NCBI RefSeq assembly: GCF_003149745.1
Contig: NZ_QGEG01000002.1
Coordinates: forward strand, 558,001 to 622,000
Length of the DNA: 64,000 bases
Origin: Flagellimonas aquimarina
GTDB taxonomy: Bacteria > Bacteroidota > Bacteroidia > Flavobacteriales > Flavobacteriaceae
Reading direction: 5' to 3'
The translations under genes and the position numbers were made by a program. Of this stretch, positions 62,998-64,000 are shown piece by piece. The notes below the pieces were generated by a model, which did no database searches, was not told the origin of the DNA, and was given only the letters and a program-made list of their open reading frames with translations. Position 1 is the stretch's first letter. Each line of letters opens with the position of its first letter.

Positions 62998-63657
62998 TTA
63001 GGAGGTAATTCTGGATTTAATAAACTTAAACTGTCCGTTGTGATTGGATTCGTGTTCACACACATGAAACCACTTACAATAATTATTGGTTGGCCCCCAA
63101 GGAAAATTATTATCAACGGCCATTAACCAATCATCATCACGTTTAGCAAATTCTGCTAGGGTAAATTCCCTTACTTTGGTCATTTCCTCCAGGTAATATT
63201 CCAAAGGTTTTCCTTTTATTTCTTTTCTGGCTTTATCACCTAATCCAGATGCTACCGACCATTTATCCGAATCTTCTTTTGACCAATCCCCCCAAGTTTT
63301 ACCTTCAAACGTATGAATTTGATAAAAACGTTCGGTGGCCGCCAGATGCATCAACATGGCACCTATGCTATTTGCATTGTCATCTACCAAATAATCCAAA
63401 TCAGATACGCTCATACCTTGCACTGGCCTTAAGATTACATATCTCATCCAATTCATCATAGAAACCAAAGTTCCCAGTTGGGGAGTGTAGCCCTCCTTAG
63501 GTCCAAAGATGTTTAAATCACTATCCTCTGTAAAACTTGGTAATGGTTGTAAATGTGGAGCAGCCATTAAGCTTGTCGTGCCCAAAGCCCCTATGGTCAA
63601 TAAAGAAGACTTTTTAATAAAGCTTCTTCTGTCTACTTTCTTTTGTTGGTCTTTCAT
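62998..63657 (-). CDS. Exported DinB-family protein with Tat signal
   Basis: A 219-residue protein with a twin-arginine signal (DRRSFIKKSSLLTIGALGTTSLMAAP). The body is a four-helix DinB fold: YTPQLGTLVSMMNWMRYVILRPVQGMSV, NSIGAMLMHLAATERFYQIHTF and a late HVCEHESNHNGQFKF with metal-binding histidines. DinB-like proteins bind metal and include thiol-dependent enzymes; most are cytoplasmic, so a Tat-exported one is less usual. It lies 2 nt before the GNAT gene. Confidence 0.9.
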   Translation of the reverse strand: MKDQQKKVDRRSFIKKSSLLTIGALGTTSLMAAPHLQPLPSFTEDSDLNIFGPKEGYTPQLGTLVSMMNWMRYVILRPVQGMSVSDLDYLVDDNANSIGAMLMHLAATERFYQIHTFEGKTWGDWSKEDSDKWSVASGLGDKARKEIKGKPLEYYLEEMTKVREFTLAEFAKRDDDWLMAVDNNFPWGPTNNYCKWFHVCEHESNHNGQFKFIKSRITS

Positions 63658-63686
63658 CTTTTTGGAGGTTGATTAGAATCTGTAAA

Positions 63687-64000
63687 TTACGAATTCTTTT
63701 CAACCCAGTTTCTTGCATTCACGAAAGCCTCTAACCATGGGGATACAACATCATTCCTGTTCTTTGGATAATATGCCCAGTTCCAAGGGAAAGTGGAACG
63801 CTCTATATGCGGCATGGTTACCAAATGCCTTCCAGTCTTATCACATAGCATGGCGGTGTTGTAATCGCTGCCGTTTGGGTTGGCAGGATATCCTTCATAT
63901 CCATATTTAGCAACAATACTATAGTTTTTCTCAGAAAGCGGAAGGTTAAATCTCCCTTCACCATTAGAAATCCAAACACCGAGTGTTGTGCCCACTAATG
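63687..64000 (-). CDS. purL: Phosphoribosylformylglycinamidine synthase, C-terminal part (runs off the window)
   Basis: The last ~104 codons of purL; the 5' part lies beyond 64000. The visible part is the end of the glutaminase domain: LVGTTLGVWISNGEGRFNLP, YGYEGYPANPNGSDYNTAMLCDKTGRHLVTMPHIERSTFPWNWAYYP, with the catalytic His and Glu of the triad in PHIER and the preceding NPNGS stretch. The full enzyme (about 1200+ residues) makes formylglycinamidine ribonucleotide in purine synthesis. The stop is 29 nt upstream of the DinB gene start. Confidence 0.93.
   Translation of the reverse strand, partial: LVGTTLGVWISNGEGRFNLPLSEKNYSIVAKYGYEGYPANPNGSDYNTAMLCDKTGRHLVTMPHIERSTFPWNWAYYPKNRNDVVSPWLEAFVNARNWVEKNS

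Overview
The window reads as a chromosomal segment of a Flavobacteriaceae bacterium (phylum Bacteroidota), probably marine. This is inferred from the low-GC, AT-rich spacers, the Bacteroidota-type -7 elements (TAnnTTTG) in place of strong Shine-Dalgarno sites, and families typical of that group: a TonB-dependent receptor followed by a DUF4249 lipoprotein, 2TM-domain proteins, a LETM1-related protein, DUF2490, many lipoproteins, and a BspA-type surface protein. I see no tRNA, rRNA, CRISPR array, prophage or transposase. The exact genus cannot be read from the sequence.

Layout. (1) 0.2-4.8 kb: TonB receptor and DUF4249 lipoprotein operon (-), then a GHL10-like lipoprotein (+). (2) 5.0-9.4 kb: TPR protein, a LytS-type histidine kinase ending in a 2TM domain, four free-standing 2TM proteins, one decayed 2TM gene, and a LytTR response regulator. 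(3) 9.4-15.9 kb: a LETM1-related protein (-), then a + strand operon of two secreted DUF4331 halves, a TPR lipoprotein and a TonB receptor. (4) 16-21.5 kb: MscS channel, OmpW, and a regulatory block with a YCII/ECF42 sigma pair, a MarR-GNAT fusion with a perfect 30-bp operator, and an ECF sigma/anti-sigma pair. (5) 21.6-31.4 kb: small enzymes, an MFS transporter, a yjdI/yjdJ pair, sodC, a hydrolase-OsmC fusion, a DUF2490 protein with a giant BNR propeller protein, and a frameshifted pseudogene. (6) 31.4-44.5 kb: a long - strand run of exported amidohydrolases, a nitrilase, an alcohol dehydrogenase, an arginase-family enzyme, M1 and M28 peptidases and accessory proteins. (7) 44.5-50 kb: trehalose synthesis (OtsA-OtsB fusion) divergent from a GH15 enzyme, then a PLP decarboxylase. 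(8) 51.4-61.1 kb: fatty-acid beta-oxidation genes (MarR, HAD/ECH fusion, thiolase, acyl-CoA dehydrogenase, acyl-CoA ligase), interrupted by a compositionally different BspA-type surface protein gene. (9) 61.3-64 kb: a remnant of a di-haem cytochrome c peroxidase gene, small enzymes and regulators, and the 3' end of purL running off the window.

The most unusual items are the 2TM array around a LytS/LytTR pair with an invariant membrane histidine, the DUF4331 family split over two genes in an operon with a TonB receptor, two perfect 30-bp palindromes each in front of a MarR-type gene, and the apparently inserted BspA gene. These are hypotheses from reading the sequence; no searches were run.
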